A DNA stretch of 37,039 nucleotides from CAZALT01 sp964485515. Its GTDB lineage: Bacteria; Actinomycetota; Acidimicrobiia; Acidimicrobiales; Acidimicrobilacustridaceae. The DNA is taken from positions 1-37,039 of the forward strand of contig CAZALT010000011.1 in the NCBI GenBank assembly GCA_964485515.1. The letters run 5' to 3'. How positions within the stretch are numbered: the stretch's first letter is position 1; each line of letters opens with the position of its first letter. Shown in pieces: positions 17,427 through 28,100 of the stretch. The notes under the pieces were generated by a model. It was not told where the DNA came from. It worked only from the letters and a program-made list of their open reading frames with translations, and ran no database searches. The position numbers and the translations under genes are program-made.

Positions 17427-20400
17427 TGGTCGTCCTCCTCGAGGATCTCGTCGGCGTCATCGACCGGATCAGCATCCTCGGCCGCTTGGACAAGGTCGCC
17501 CACGTCCCCGTCGTCGCCTGCCGGTGCTGCGGGGTAGTCGGCGGTCGGGTCGTCGGATGGGTCGTTCTCGAGCAGAAGCAGGTTGGTGACGGGTTCGACC
17601 TCGCGCAGTGAGTTGGGCACGGTGAAGTCCGTCCACGGGCCAGCCTCAGGTGGCTGCAGCAGGTCGATCTCGGCGCCGCGCCCTCGGGCGTAGGCCAACG
17701 TGACTCCGGGCGCTTTCTGCTGCTTCGACCACTTGTCTCGGCGTGCTTGAACGAGCTGGTCGACCTCGGAAGCGGCGGCCTTCTTGGCGATGAGCTCGGC
17801 GCGGAGATGCAGCGACGCGGCGATGGGATCGAAGTCGGTCGAGTTCACCGGCACGTCCTGCGCAGCGGCCTTGGCGTTCCAGTCCGACCGGGTGTGGCGG
17901 GCCTCGGAGACCATCAGGGCGGTAAGGCCCCGGTCGAGGGCGCGTCGGGCGAATGGTGTCACCGAGAGCGCCTCGACCTGGCGGTAGTAGGTCTGGTGGT
18001 AGTGGTCGAAGGTCTCGTAGTGCGAGAGGTCGCGCGGGCGGGCCCAGTTGTAGATCGTGATGACGAGACCAGGGCCGGAGGTGTCGCGGCCGACGCGACT
18101 GGTGGCCTGGATGTACTCGGCGGTGGTCTTCGGTTGACCGGCGCAGACCATCAGACCGAGGCGGGGAACGTCGACACCCACCGAGATCATGTTCGTGGCC
18201 AGCACGACGTCGATTGGCCACCGTTCACCCTTCGCGGGCTTCGTACCAGTGAAGCGGACCCCGAGCCGATCCAGCGTGGCGGGGATGTCACCTGAGCCGA
18301 TTCGGGACGTGAGCTCGACGGTGTCGTTCAGGTACCGGTTTGCGAGACCTCGGCGCTCGGCTCGCCGGAGGCGGTTGGCTACCTCGTCGTCGAGCATGCG
18401 CTTCATGCCCCCGAGCTCGCGGAGGGCGTTGTAGTACCCGACGGTGGTCATCCAGGGATCGGCTGCCGCTCCGTACTTCTCGTAGAGGACCTGGGCCGCC
18501 GCGAGCACCGTCGTGTAAACGCGGGTCTGCATCGACTTGAACCGTTGACCCATACCGCACACCCCGAGGTAGAGGCGTCCGGGGGTGTCTTCTAGCGGCC
18601 GTTCGACCGCGAAGAACGAGTCGCTCGAGTCGAGAACCTGAGGTGGGAAGACCGCTAGGCCACGACAGAACAGGTTGTAGGTCTGGTGTTCGGCGCGACG
18701 GATCGTCGCGGTCGATGCGACCACTTTCGGGCGTGATGGCTTGCCGTCGATCTCCCACGACGCGATCTCGTCGATGGCGGTCTCGTAGAGACCGAAGTTC
18801 GAACCGAGCGGGCCGGCGATGAGGTGCAGCTCGTCCTGGATGATCAGGTCGGGCGGTCGTCGGGGCAAACAGTCCGCTGTAGACGCCGCCGGGAGGTCGC
18901 CCGCCTTTGGATGTGAGTCTGCCTCCTTGTGATCGCCCATCACATCAAGGTCGGCGTTGCGGAAGCCGTGCCGTGAGCATTTGCGGGTGACCCGACCGAA
19001 GAGCGAGGTGGTTGCCCCCTGCCAGGGAAGTTGAGCGAACTTGTCGGCGGTGGCGATCACGAGATCGGGGAGCAGCCGGTAGATCTCCTCGTCGACACTG
19101 ACAACCGGGATGCCTTCGCCGTCCGAGCGGCGGGCCGTGAACGGGCACCGGCCCTTTGAGTCTCCGCAGGTGATGAGAGTTCGCCAGAGCTGCGGATGGA
19201 CCTTCGCGTCCCGTTTCGGATCGAGCTCTTCGCCGCACCAGGGACAGGCGACGAGCGAGGTCGGCCCCGCGCCCTTGGCCCAGCCGGTGTCCTTGAGGTC
19301 GTCGAGACTCTTGGCGACGTCCTTCGTCTTGTTGGCGCTGACCGAGCTGCCGACCCACATCCCGATCCGGAAGGGGGTCTCGCCCCAGCGTTGGTCGCCC
19401 TCGGCAATGAGCTCGCGGCGACGGACCTCACAGGCACAGATAAGGGTGGCGGCACGCTGGAACTGCTGGGACGTCAAGAGTCGCAGCGTGTAGCGCATCA
19501 ACACTCCGACCCCGCCCTCGCCCGAGCGGCCACCGACATCGCCCTGCAACCGGCGAGCCGCGAGGGTGAACGCGGTCAGTCCCAGGTAAGCCTCGGTCTT
19601 GCCGCCACCGGTCGGGAAGAACAACAGGTCGGCCGTACCGGTGTTGAGCTGACGTTCCGAGTGCGTCGGATCAGCCAACGCCGGCAGGTTCACCAGGACG
19701 AATGCCAACTGGAACGGCCGCCACGACCAGTTCGGATTCGCGGAGACAAGCGCCTCTGCGTCGGCGAGGTTCAGCTTGGGGTCATCACGTCGGGCGAACC
19801 CGACGAGCGTGTGGAGTCGCTGCTGCCACATCGTGTGATTGGCGAAGGCGAACGCCTCGGCGGAGATCGTGTCGGACTTCAACAGGTCGATGCCGGTCCG
19901 CAGGCGCGTCGCGATCTTGCGGGCCTTCCCGATCGCCGTGCGGGCGGTTGTGGCCTGTTCGCCGGACAGTTCCTGCGCTGCGTCTGCCTGGCGGTCGAGC
20001 CAATGGTCGTAGGCCTCTGCCAGCGGCTCGAGAGTCGCGGCAGCAGCCGGACCATCGAGCTTCGACAACGCCTCCATGTCAAACGTGACCCCTCCCATGA
20101 GGTCGCGCTCGGCGTCGTCGAGCGACGAGTCGTCCGGGCCGGGGGCCTCAACCTTGGCGACGTCCGAGCTCGGGATGACCGAGGTATGCACCGACACCGC
20201 ACGGTACGGATCGCCGTCGGCGCGTTTCGCGTGGACCGCGACTCCGTGGCCGACTGCGAACTCGACCTGTGTCCGGTAGAGCAGGTCTAGGTGCCGCAGC
20301 TCATCCTCGTCGCTGGAGGCTCCCTGTTCCGGGAGCGCAACGTCGCGCCCGACGAACACGGCCGACGCGTCGGGGGCCTCCGCCGCGAGTTCGTACTGGA

Positions 20401-20980
20401 AGATCCACCGCTCGTCGATGTTGGCCGGCGTCGGCAACTGCTCATTCACCAGGAAGAGGGTCACGAGCCAGCAGTTCGGAGTGCGGCGGCACCGCCCTCG
20501 AATCACGACTTCATGCTGAGATGAATCTGGGACCAGCGGCCCGAGGTCGCCTTCGACCAGCGGCACCGTGATGGATCCACCGGAGGGATGGCGCTGCCAC
20601 AACTTCGTATTGGCACCAATCGCCGTCGGGTCGGTGTTGTCGATCTTCTCGTACCGACCCCACGACGCCGACACCTTCAGCGATTCGCATGCAGGATCGA
20701 CCGCTGCGGTGAACCCCGCCGACGACGGGAAGAGGACAACCTTGGCCGGCCGATCATCCGCGCTCGCCGCGTCATCGTCACCTCGGGGCGATTCTTCAGA
20801 GTCGTCACGACTGGGGTCGACGATCGTTCCGAGGGGCGCCAGCATCCCGACGAGGTACCACTCCCTCACTGGCGACCGAACGCCGGGCAACTGCTCATGT
20901 GGATCGGACGGGCCAAGCAGATCGGTGACGACCAGATTCTCGAGCTCTGCTCGAAGGGCCGCCGGAATAGGTGAGTTCAC
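17423..20980 (-). CDS. drmA: DISARM protein DrmA, helicase
   Basis: A protein of 1185 residues. Walker A FPTGGGKTEAY has its Lys at 461. Motif II is DELH at 716-719, within IIQDELHLIAGPLGSNFGLY. Motif III ASTATIRRAEHQ follows, then the C-terminal RecA-like lobe with LATNMISVGVDVPRLGLMV, EYIQATSRVGRD, and the DrmA-typical stretch YNWARPRDLSHYETFDHYH. A large N-terminal domain of 440 residues and Cys pairs (CPWCGEELD, and CGDSKGRC downstream) fit DrmA. It is the core translocase of DISARM and works with DrmB. GTG 20980 overlaps the drmMI stop (GTGA). The C-terminus ends in a very acidic tail. Confidence 0.93.
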   Translation of the reverse strand: MNSPIPAALRAELENLVVTDLLGPSDPHEQLPGVRSPVREWYLVGMLAPLGTIVDPSRDDSEESPRGDDDAASADDRPAKVVLFPSSAGFTAAVDPACESLKVSASWGRYEKIDNTDPTAIGANTKLWQRHPSGGSITVPLVEGDLGPLVPDSSQHEVVIRGRCRRTPNCWLVTLFLVNEQLPTPANIDERWIFQYELAAEAPDASAVFVGRDVALPEQGASSDEDELRHLDLLYRTQVEFAVGHGVAVHAKRADGDPYRAVSVHTSVIPSSDVAKVEAPGPDDSSLDDAERDLMGGVTFDMEALSKLDGPAAAATLEPLAEAYDHWLDRQADAAQELSGEQATTARTAIGKARKIATRLRTGIDLLKSDTISAEAFAFANHTMWQQRLHTLVGFARRDDPKLNLADAEALVSANPNWSWRPFQLAFVLVNLPALADPTHSERQLNTGTADLLFFPTGGGKTEAYLGLTAFTLAARRLQGDVGGRSGEGGVGVLMRYTLRLLTSQQFQRAATLICACEVRRRELIAEGDQRWGETPFRIGMWVGSSVSANKTKDVAKSLDDLKDTGWAKGAGPTSLVACPWCGEELDPKRDAKVHPQLWRTLITCGDSKGRCPFTARRSDGEGIPVVSVDEEIYRLLPDLVIATADKFAQLPWQGATTSLFGRVTRKCSRHGFRNADLDVMGDHKEADSHPKAGDLPAASTADCLPRRPPDLIIQDELHLIAGPLGSNFGLYETAIDEIASWEIDGKPSRPKVVASTATIRRAEHQTYNLFCRGLAVFPPQVLDSSDSFFAVERPLEDTPGRLYLGVCGMGQRFKSMQTRVYTTVLAAAQVLYEKYGAAADPWMTTVGYYNALRELGGMKRMLDDEVANRLRRAERRGLANRYLNDTVELTSRIGSGDIPATLDRLGVRFTGTKPAKGERWPIDVVLATNMISVGVDVPRLGLMVCAGQPKTTAEYIQATSRVGRDTSGPGLVITIYNWARPRDLSHYETFDHYHQTYYRQVEALSVTPFARRALDRGLTALMVSEARHTRSDWNAKAAAQDVPVNSTDFDPIAASLHLRAELIAKKAAASEVDQLVQARRDKWSKQQKAPGVTLAYARGRGAEIDLLQPPEAGPWTDFTVPNSLREVEPVTNLLLLENDPSDDPTADYPAAPAGDDGDVGDLVQAAEDADPVDDADEILEEDDQ

Positions 20981-23900
20981 AACAGCGACTCCTGAGCGGC
21001 ATCGAGCGACTTCGACTTTCGTTTCGCAGGGATCTTCTTCGCCTTCTTGTCGTGCAATCCCGCCGCTACCTCTGCTGCATAGCGGTCGTGATTCAGCTCT
21101 AGCAGTCGGTCGAGCAACTCGTCCTTCGCTTCCGGACTCACGGTGAACCGCATCCCCTGCGCGGTCTCCCAGTGGTGGTGATCCAGGTCGAGGTCAGTCC
21201 ACCCGTAGGCGTCTCGAACAGCGAAGTCCAAGTCCACATGCAGATCCCGGAGCCTCGATATGCCATCGTCGCCCTCCCCCTCCATGTGCACGCGGTTGTA
21301 GGTCTTGGTTAGGCCAAGACCCGTACTAATCATGAGGTCCGAGCGGAACTGATCCAGAACCCGACCTGCTTCATCAATCCGCGCCCACGACGGTCGACCA
21401 ATTTCCGGTTGCGGAAACGTTTCGAATGCATCGGTGGGCGAATACCTCAACCCAGCCGATCGAATGGTCGAACACCACGCGTGAGCCCACCACCAGTGAG
21501 GCGCGCTCGACAGCAGCCCAAAGTGCCCATCGTCGTCATACGCGAACACGATGCTCGCCTCGGATACGACCTGACCTGTGGGAACGAATGCAGGTGCAAC
21601 CGTGTAACTGTGGCGAGTTATCGCCAGCGTACGGCTGTATCCATCGATCGCCCTCCGCATGGCAGGTCGGTTGTTCCAGAACTGCCACCATCGGTCAGAC
21701 CAACCCGGATACCCACGCTTGGCGAGAACGTCATCCTTAACTCTGGATTCAACAAGATGAAACACTTCGGAGTACTGAGATGCCCGCTCAATCGGAAGGT
21801 CGGCGAAGTCAATCACCCACCGCGACGCCATCTGTCTCGAATTGTCGTTCAAGTCTGCGCCATTCAGGTACGGCCGGACGACTGCCGCATTGCGGTCGTC
21901 GCGGCCAAGTAGGTCGAGCGCTTCTGCTTCATCAAGGATGAAACCCTTGGTTGCCAGCACGCACCCCTGAAACGACCGCCCGCTGCTTCCAACCAGCCGT
22001 TCGGGGACACCTTTGACGCGTCGTTCCGCCTCCAACGAAGCCGAAATACCCGCCACTACCTCGTCCTCGAGAACAAGTTGCCCGGTCCAAGAGCCAGCGC
22101 GCAGCCAGACCTTGGCGATCTCGACGCCCGCGTCGTTCGGCCAGGGTGCCGTTTTGACAGCTCGGTGTACGACCCAGCCGCCAGATAGCAGGCGGTCCAA
22201 GCCGACCTCTCGCGAATCTGCCTGACTTACCGAGTTTGTGGCGAGAGTCCCAACGCTCGATGCGAGAGCGCACATCCGCAACAGAAAATAGACCGCGAGG
22301 TCTGCATTTCCCTTGGCGCCCTCGGCAATCTGTGTGCCCAAATGCTGTCGAAGTGACTCTCCCATCGCCCCAGAGATCTGTTTCCCTCCGAGGAAAGGCG
22401 GGTTTGCAACGACGCCATCGAACCCCGTGCGTCCTGCTTCGAGAAAGACCTCTGGAAAGGCCAGTGGCCAGTGCAGGCAATGGCGATCCCACGGCGCAGG
22501 TGCGTCATCCGGTAGATCGGCGCGCAGCCACTCGGTCGCAACACCGCGTAGCACCTCGGCAGCAGCCGCGCGCTCGACCTCTGGGCGATCATGGTCGAGC
22601 GTGGCACGGACACGTTCGATCTGGGACTCGAGGCGTTGCTCGAGCGAGCCACCCGACTTCCCTGCGGATACGAGGGCTGCACCGACGATCGCGTCGGCGA
22701 CAATAGACAGGTCGGCGAGCTGCACCCGGAGTCGGTCGTGGAGCCGCTGTTTCTCCGACGCGTCACGGACCGTGACGACCGACAATTCCTGAAGTTCGCG
22801 CGCCAACTCCGAGGCTTCCTTGAGCCGAAGATCGATGGCAACAGTGGCGAATCCAACGTTCTTGCGCTCAGACGGGTCGAGATGAAGCCACCGAAGCTGA
22901 TCCACGTCGGTGAGCCCGAGGAGGGAGTCGCCGACCTGGATGGCGTGGTCCAGGAAGGTAAACGGCCGCTCGCGAGCCATCGTCGTGAGCCACAGCGAGA
23001 GCTTGGCCATCTCGGCGGCGACGGGGTTCTTGTCGACGCCGTAGAGGCAGTGGTCGACGACCTCGCGGCGGGCGAGCACGAGCTGTTCTTCGGCTGGCGC
23101 GCTGGCCATATCGCTAAGGCGCTGGGCGAAGGCACCATCTCCGGGTCCGTGTTCTATGACGGACCCGATGAGTCGGTCGGCCAGGTACCGGCCTGCGGCG
23201 GTGAGGATCGCTCCGGAACCGACGGCGGGATCGCAGATGCGGAGCCCGAGGATTTCGCTTGGGGCGCGTAGCTTCCACTTTTCGGCGTCGGATTCGTTCT
23301 GTGGGCCAGGCTCGTAGACGAGCGGCTCGAGGGTGTACCGGGCCACTTCTTCGGCCAGGGCCTTAGTGGTGTACTGCGCACCCATGTTCCGACGGGTTGA
23401 GGTCTGCGTGACGAACTGCGATCCGGGAAGCAGGACGATGGGGAGACCGCGGAGGTCGCTGCGGATGACACCCCAGAACGGGAGCACCCGATCGACGATT
23501 TCATCGTCGTGGCCACACGCAACCCGAAGGCGCGCTAGTTCGATGCCTTCGGGCCGCTTGTCGAACTCCTTGGCGAGCGCCGTCGCCTTCTTGTTGCAGC
23601 GTTCCTTGTCAGCCAGCCATTCGCACAGGGCCTCGGTGCCTGCGTCTAAGTGCTCCTCGAGCTCACTGATAGCGATCTCCGGTTCGGCGCCGTCCGGGCC
23701 GATGAGTCCGAGGGCGAGTGCGTCGACTCGGATGGAGTTGTGGTCGAGCAGACCCTCGTAGCAGTGTCCGATCTGTTCGACATCGAGCGCTTTGTAGCTG
23801 ACGCGCTGGGCGACCTTGCCCCGGCCGGCTTTGACCTCGATGGTCAGGAGAGCGTCGAGGATGGCGAGCACCGTACGGTCGTCGATGGCGACGGGTCGAC

Positions 23901-25116
23901 CTGGCCCCGTGGGTGTGTCGTCGGCGGGGCCGAGGTCGACGTCGCCGGCCAGCAGGTGCTCCGCGGTGCGACGGCCTTCGAGGAAGGGGAATCGTTCGGG
24001 GTCGAACAGGCTGCCGCCGTAGGCCGGGAGCGTGAGGCGGTCGTGGTTGGCGCCGCCGTGGACGGCACGGAAGGTGGCGAGAAGTCGGTGCCAGGCGGTC
24101 GATCGGCGTTCGAGGGCGTCTTCCCCGTCACGGGTCGACGAGGTGCGCAGGTCGTCTCGCAGGGTGAGCACGGAGTAGGACTCGGCCCACAGGGGGTCTT
24201 CGGCTGGGAGCAGGCGGCGTTCCTCAGCGAACAGGAGGAACACCAGGCGCATGAGGACGGTGACGGCCGATTCGTAGACCTCGGTTGCTGCGACACCGTC
24301 GAGCACGCGTCCGTCGTTGGCGACGTCGTCGCGGGAGATCGCCGCGACGAGCAGTTCGACGGATCGCCGCACCGATGTGCCGAGGCCCTTGGTGATTTCC
24401 GCCTCGGCATCGGCGGCGCGTTCGAAGAGCCGCTCGAGGGTCTCGTCCGCTTCGACGGCGAAGAACCGCCTGGCGTCCAACAGTGACACGAGTCCTGCTT
24501 GGAGTATGCGTTCGTCGGCGAGGTCGCCGAGTCGCCATTGGCACGACGCCGCGGGTGCCCCACGGGGTGCCCACACGAGCGCCCAACGGTCGTCATCGGT
24601 CACAAGGGCGAGCGGCACGCCGCTCTCGCGGCACCAGGTCTCGGCTCGTTGGATGGGACTCGCCGGCCACGTGTCGCCAGCGCTGGTGAGGTCGGTCCGA
24701 CGATCGAGGCGTGTGCCAACGGGCCAGGTGAACACGCCGACGCGAACCTTGGTCTGGTCGTCGGCGTCCAGCAGCGCGAGGTGTGGGCGGAGCATGACGC
24801 CGTGTTCCGCCGCATGCACGAGTGCTGTTGCCGGGATCTGTTGGCCGTCGGCGAGCAGGTCGTCCCAGTCGAGGACGTCGGCCAGGAGCCACCGGCGGAG
24901 CTCGGTTCGGGCGCCCGTATCGGTGTCGAGGTCGGCGACGCGGGACCGCAGCTCGGTGCGTTGCTCGGCGGGCATCGGTTCGAAGCCATGCGGGAACGTG
25001 GCGGCGAGCTCGGTAGTCGTGAGGAACGCGCCGTCGGGGTCGACGAGGTTCAACCAGTCTCCGATGGCGGCCTTCGGGTTTGCCTTTGGCCGGTGACCCT
25101 TTGCGGTGGCGGCCAT
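20977..25116 (-). CDS. drmMI: DISARM N6-adenine DNA methyltransferase DrmMI
   Basis: A protein of 1379 residues. SAM-binding motif I DPAVGSGAIL lies at 629-638 and catalytic motif IV NPPF at 905-908, the arrangement of gamma-type N6-adenine methyltransferases such as Eco57I relatives. The N-terminal 600 residues are a helical domain typical of large BREX/DISARM methylases; NMGAQYTTKALAEEVARYTL precedes motif I. The target-recognition region should lie after motif IV. This type of methylase, together with a SNF2-like drmD in front, defines class 1 DISARM; it marks host DNA as self. ATG 25116 shares one base with the drmD stop (TGATG). The part coding for about residues 940-1290 is clearly less GC-rich than the rest, suggesting exchange of the recognition domain. 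Confidence 0.92.
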   Translation of the reverse strand: MAATAKGHRPKANPKAAIGDWLNLVDPDGAFLTTTELAATFPHGFEPMPAEQRTELRSRVADLDTDTGARTELRRWLLADVLDWDDLLADGQQIPATALVHAAEHGVMLRPHLALLDADDQTKVRVGVFTWPVGTRLDRRTDLTSAGDTWPASPIQRAETWCRESGVPLALVTDDDRWALVWAPRGAPAASCQWRLGDLADERILQAGLVSLLDARRFFAVEADETLERLFERAADAEAEITKGLGTSVRRSVELLVAAISRDDVANDGRVLDGVAATEVYESAVTVLMRLVFLLFAEERRLLPAEDPLWAESYSVLTLRDDLRTSSTRDGEDALERRSTAWHRLLATFRAVHGGANHDRLTLPAYGGSLFDPERFPFLEGRRTAEHLLAGDVDLGPADDTPTGPGRPVAIDDRTVLAILDALLTIEVKAGRGKVAQRVSYKALDVEQIGHCYEGLLDHNSIRVDALALGLIGPDGAEPEIAISELEEHLDAGTEALCEWLADKERCNKKATALAKEFDKRPEGIELARLRVACGHDDEIVDRVLPFWGVIRSDLRGLPIVLLPGSQFVTQTSTRRNMGAQYTTKALAEEVARYTLEPLVYEPGPQNESDAEKWKLRAPSEILGLRICDPAVGSGAILTAAGRYLADRLIGSVIEHGPGDGAFAQRLSDMASAPAEEQLVLARREVVDHCLYGVDKNPVAAEMAKLSLWLTTMARERPFTFLDHAIQVGDSLLGLTDVDQLRWLHLDPSERKNVGFATVAIDLRLKEASELARELQELSVVTVRDASEKQRLHDRLRVQLADLSIVADAIVGAALVSAGKSGGSLEQRLESQIERVRATLDHDRPEVERAAAAEVLRGVATEWLRADLPDDAPAPWDRHCLHWPLAFPEVFLEAGRTGFDGVVANPPFLGGKQISGAMGESLRQHLGTQIAEGAKGNADLAVYFLLRMCALASSVGTLATNSVSQADSREVGLDRLLSGGWVVHRAVKTAPWPNDAGVEIAKVWLRAGSWTGQLVLEDEVVAGISASLEAERRVKGVPERLVGSSGRSFQGCVLATKGFILDEAEALDLLGRDDRNAAVVRPYLNGADLNDNSRQMASRWVIDFADLPIERASQYSEVFHLVESRVKDDVLAKRGYPGWSDRWWQFWNNRPAMRRAIDGYSRTLAITRHSYTVAPAFVPTGQVVSEASIVFAYDDDGHFGLLSSAPHWWWAHAWCSTIRSAGLRYSPTDAFETFPQPEIGRPSWARIDEAGRVLDQFRSDLMISTGLGLTKTYNRVHMEGEGDDGISRLRDLHVDLDFAVRDAYGWTDLDLDHHHWETAQGMRFTVSPEAKDELLDRLLELNHDRYAAEVAAGLHDKKAKKIPAKRKSKSLDAAQESLL

Positions 25117-28100
25117 CAGTTCACGGCCTCAGGGATGAGCAGCGTGACCGCTGCGGGGAAGATGTGGCATTCGGGATCGGTGAAGCGCCGCCTGACCGCT
25201 TCGATCTCTCGTTCAATCTCGTCGGGGATCTCTTCGAGTCTGCGTCGCAGTGCTTCGAGGTCTCGTTGGGACTGATCGCGTTCGGAGTCGGAGAACAGGT
25301 CGAGCTGTTCGACGCGTTCGGCGTCGAGCTCGTCGAGGTCGGCGGAGATCTGGCGTTGGAGGTCGGTCAGCACGGTGCGGACCGCTTCGGCTTCGGTGTC
25401 AGCTCGCTCCGCGAGCTCGCGGCGTTTCGAGTCCTGCACGTTCTCGGATCGTCGGTCGAGCGCTTTGGTGAGTCCGGGTTCGATCACGAGGTCCCATCTT
25501 TGGACGGCTTCGTCGATCGCCTCGGTGTCGGTCGGCGTGGCGCCTGCGGCGCTGATGAGTTGGTCGAGATCGCGAAGGGTGTCGATGCGGCTGAAGCGTC
25601 CGCCTCGCACACGTCCGCCGGCGACGACGAGCTCCTCGTGGAGGCGGTGGCCATCGGCGCCGGTGATGACGAGGCGAGCGTGGCAGACCACGCCGACGTC
25701 ACCGAGCTCGAGCACCTCGGCAAGCGGTGCGACTGTACGTGCCGTCACTCGGGCCAGGCTCTGATTCTGGCCGGTGGCCCAGACCTCGGCTCGGAGTAGT
25801 CGGAGGGATTGGGCGACGAGTCGGTGCCCGAGATGGCAGAACACGATGTCGTCTCGGCCCGCGGCGAGATCGGTGTCGAAGGTGAAGGGCAGCTCATCGC
25901 CAGACAGCCTGTCGATCATCCCCTCCGACGTCCGCTGCCAGGACCCTCCGAGCGGGGGGAGCCAGAACTCGCCGTCGTCTTCAGCGGGGATCAGGCCAGG
26001 CTGGTTCGCGACCTCTAGGGCGGTAGCGACTACTCGCTCGACCCGAGCCGGGGTCAGGTTCAGTTCGTCGATAGATTCCTCGAGGCGTTCGTGGCAGCGG
26101 GCCAGGCCTTCGCGGAGTTTGCGTTCGACCTGGAGGACTTTGGTGGCCGGGCGGCTGCGGGCACGGTCGATGGCGTCGTCGTCGATCTTGGCGCGTTTGC
26201 CCAACATGGCATCGCCCACCTGATCCGCGAGCACCGACCCGACCGAGCCGAGGTCATCGCGGACCTGTTCGACCTTGTAGGCAACACGTGACAGGAATCC
26301 CAGTTCGGTGGCGAAACCGGACGGGTCGTTCTCCCAGCCTTCGGGAACGAAGTGGCGGATCTCGACAAAGGGGTGCCGCTGGCCGTGGCGATCGACGCGG
26401 CCGTTGCGCTGCTCGAGCCGTGAGGGGTTCCACGGGATCTCCCAGTGCAGCATTCGCCAGCATTGGCGTTGCAGGTCAATGCCTTCCGACGCTGCGTCGG
26501 TCGCCACCAGGACCCGCACGGGTGAACGCGATGGATCGGCCTGGAACTCGGCCTTGATCCGCTCCCGGTCATCGGAGTCCATCCCGCCGTAGATCGTGGC
26601 GATCCGCTCGCCGCCGTCACCGCCGTACCCGTGGTTGAGAAGGAGATCGACGAGCCACTTCTGGGTGTCGCGGTACTCGGTGAAGATGATGACGCGCTCG
26701 TCGTTCCAGCCGTCTTGGTCGGTCCTGCAAACCTGGCCGAGCCAATCGAGCATGGCTTCGGCTCGAGCGTCGGGCTTGACCCGCCGCTGCTCGACCCATT
26801 CGCCGAGCTCGTCGAGGAGACCTCGTTCCTCGTCGGTCAGTGGTGCCTGGCCGCGACTGGCGGTCGTGAGTACTTCGGCCACGATCTCGCCGGACTCGTC
26901 ATCGGTGGACTCGTCGTCGCTGCGGTCCCACGCCACCTGCATCTGAGCGACAGATGCCGGGGCCTGGGCCCGGTCCGCCTTGTCGAGGGTGATCCGGTGC
27001 TGGGCCAGCGTGTTCGCGAACGCGGCCGGTGAGGACAGCAAACGCTTCTTCAACAACAGCGTCACGAAATCGGTCGCGGAACGTTTCGATCCCGAGGTGT
27101 GATGGGCGCGCCGCAGGTCGGCGTAGCGCTCCAGCAGCTCGTGCGCTTCGCGCTCATCGGCGGGGTAGTCGACCTCCACGGCCTTCACACGGCGCTCGGC
27201 GAAGCGGGGTGTGCCGTCGGGGTTGGGGGGAAGCTCGTCACGTAGCTCTCGTTTGAGGCGACGCACCAGGACTCTGGCCAGTTGCTCGGGGTTCGGATCG
27301 ACACCGCGGGCGAATCGCTGCGGGTCGAGCAGCTCCAACAGGGCGGTGAAGCTCTCCCGGTAGCCGTTGTGCGGAGTGGCCGACAGGAACAGCCGGTGCT
27401 CGCAGTGGGGGGCCAGCCGTTGAATGGCCTTCGTTCGAAGCGAGTCGACCGCGTACCGCCCCCGGCCCGACGGTGCGGCTGAGTGGACCTCGTCGACGAT
27501 CAACAGATCGAACTTCCGGGGGGTCCGCCGGTGGTCGACGCCAGAGAGCACCTCGTCGAGCAGCGACTGGGCTCGCCGGTCCTTCAACCAGTCGATCGAC
27601 ACGATCAGTCGTGGGAACGACGTGAACACGTTCGCCCCGACGCCACGGTCACGGCGAAGCTGGCGCACCGCGTCGGTGTTGATGATCGCGAAGTCGAGAC
27701 CGAATCGGTCGCGCATCTCCTCCTGCCACTTGACGCACAGTCCCGCGGGGCAGACGACCACAACCGTGCGGGCGCGGTGACGCAGCAGCAGCTCCTGGAC
27801 GACGAGCCCGGCCTCAATGGTCTTGCCGAGACCGACGTCGTCGGCGATGAGGAGGTTGGCTCGGGGCATGCTCAGGGCTCGGACGACCGGGTCGAGTTGG
27901 TAATCCTCGATGGTGATGCCAGAACGGAACGGCGCCTGCAACGCCCTGGAGTCTGCCGTGGCGACTGCACCCCAGCGGACCGCGTCGAGGAACGCCTCGA
28001 GTCGCTCGGGTGGGTCGAGGCGGCCGACCTCGGGGCGGGGAAGGTTTTGATGCGGGATGACCTGGGTGCCCGATTCGATCTCCCAGATCACCGCGAGCTC

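Noticed and set aside
16293..17537. Plus-strand open frame opposite drmB
   Set aside because: It is a shadow of drmB, which has family-typical motifs and overlaps both neighbours correctly.
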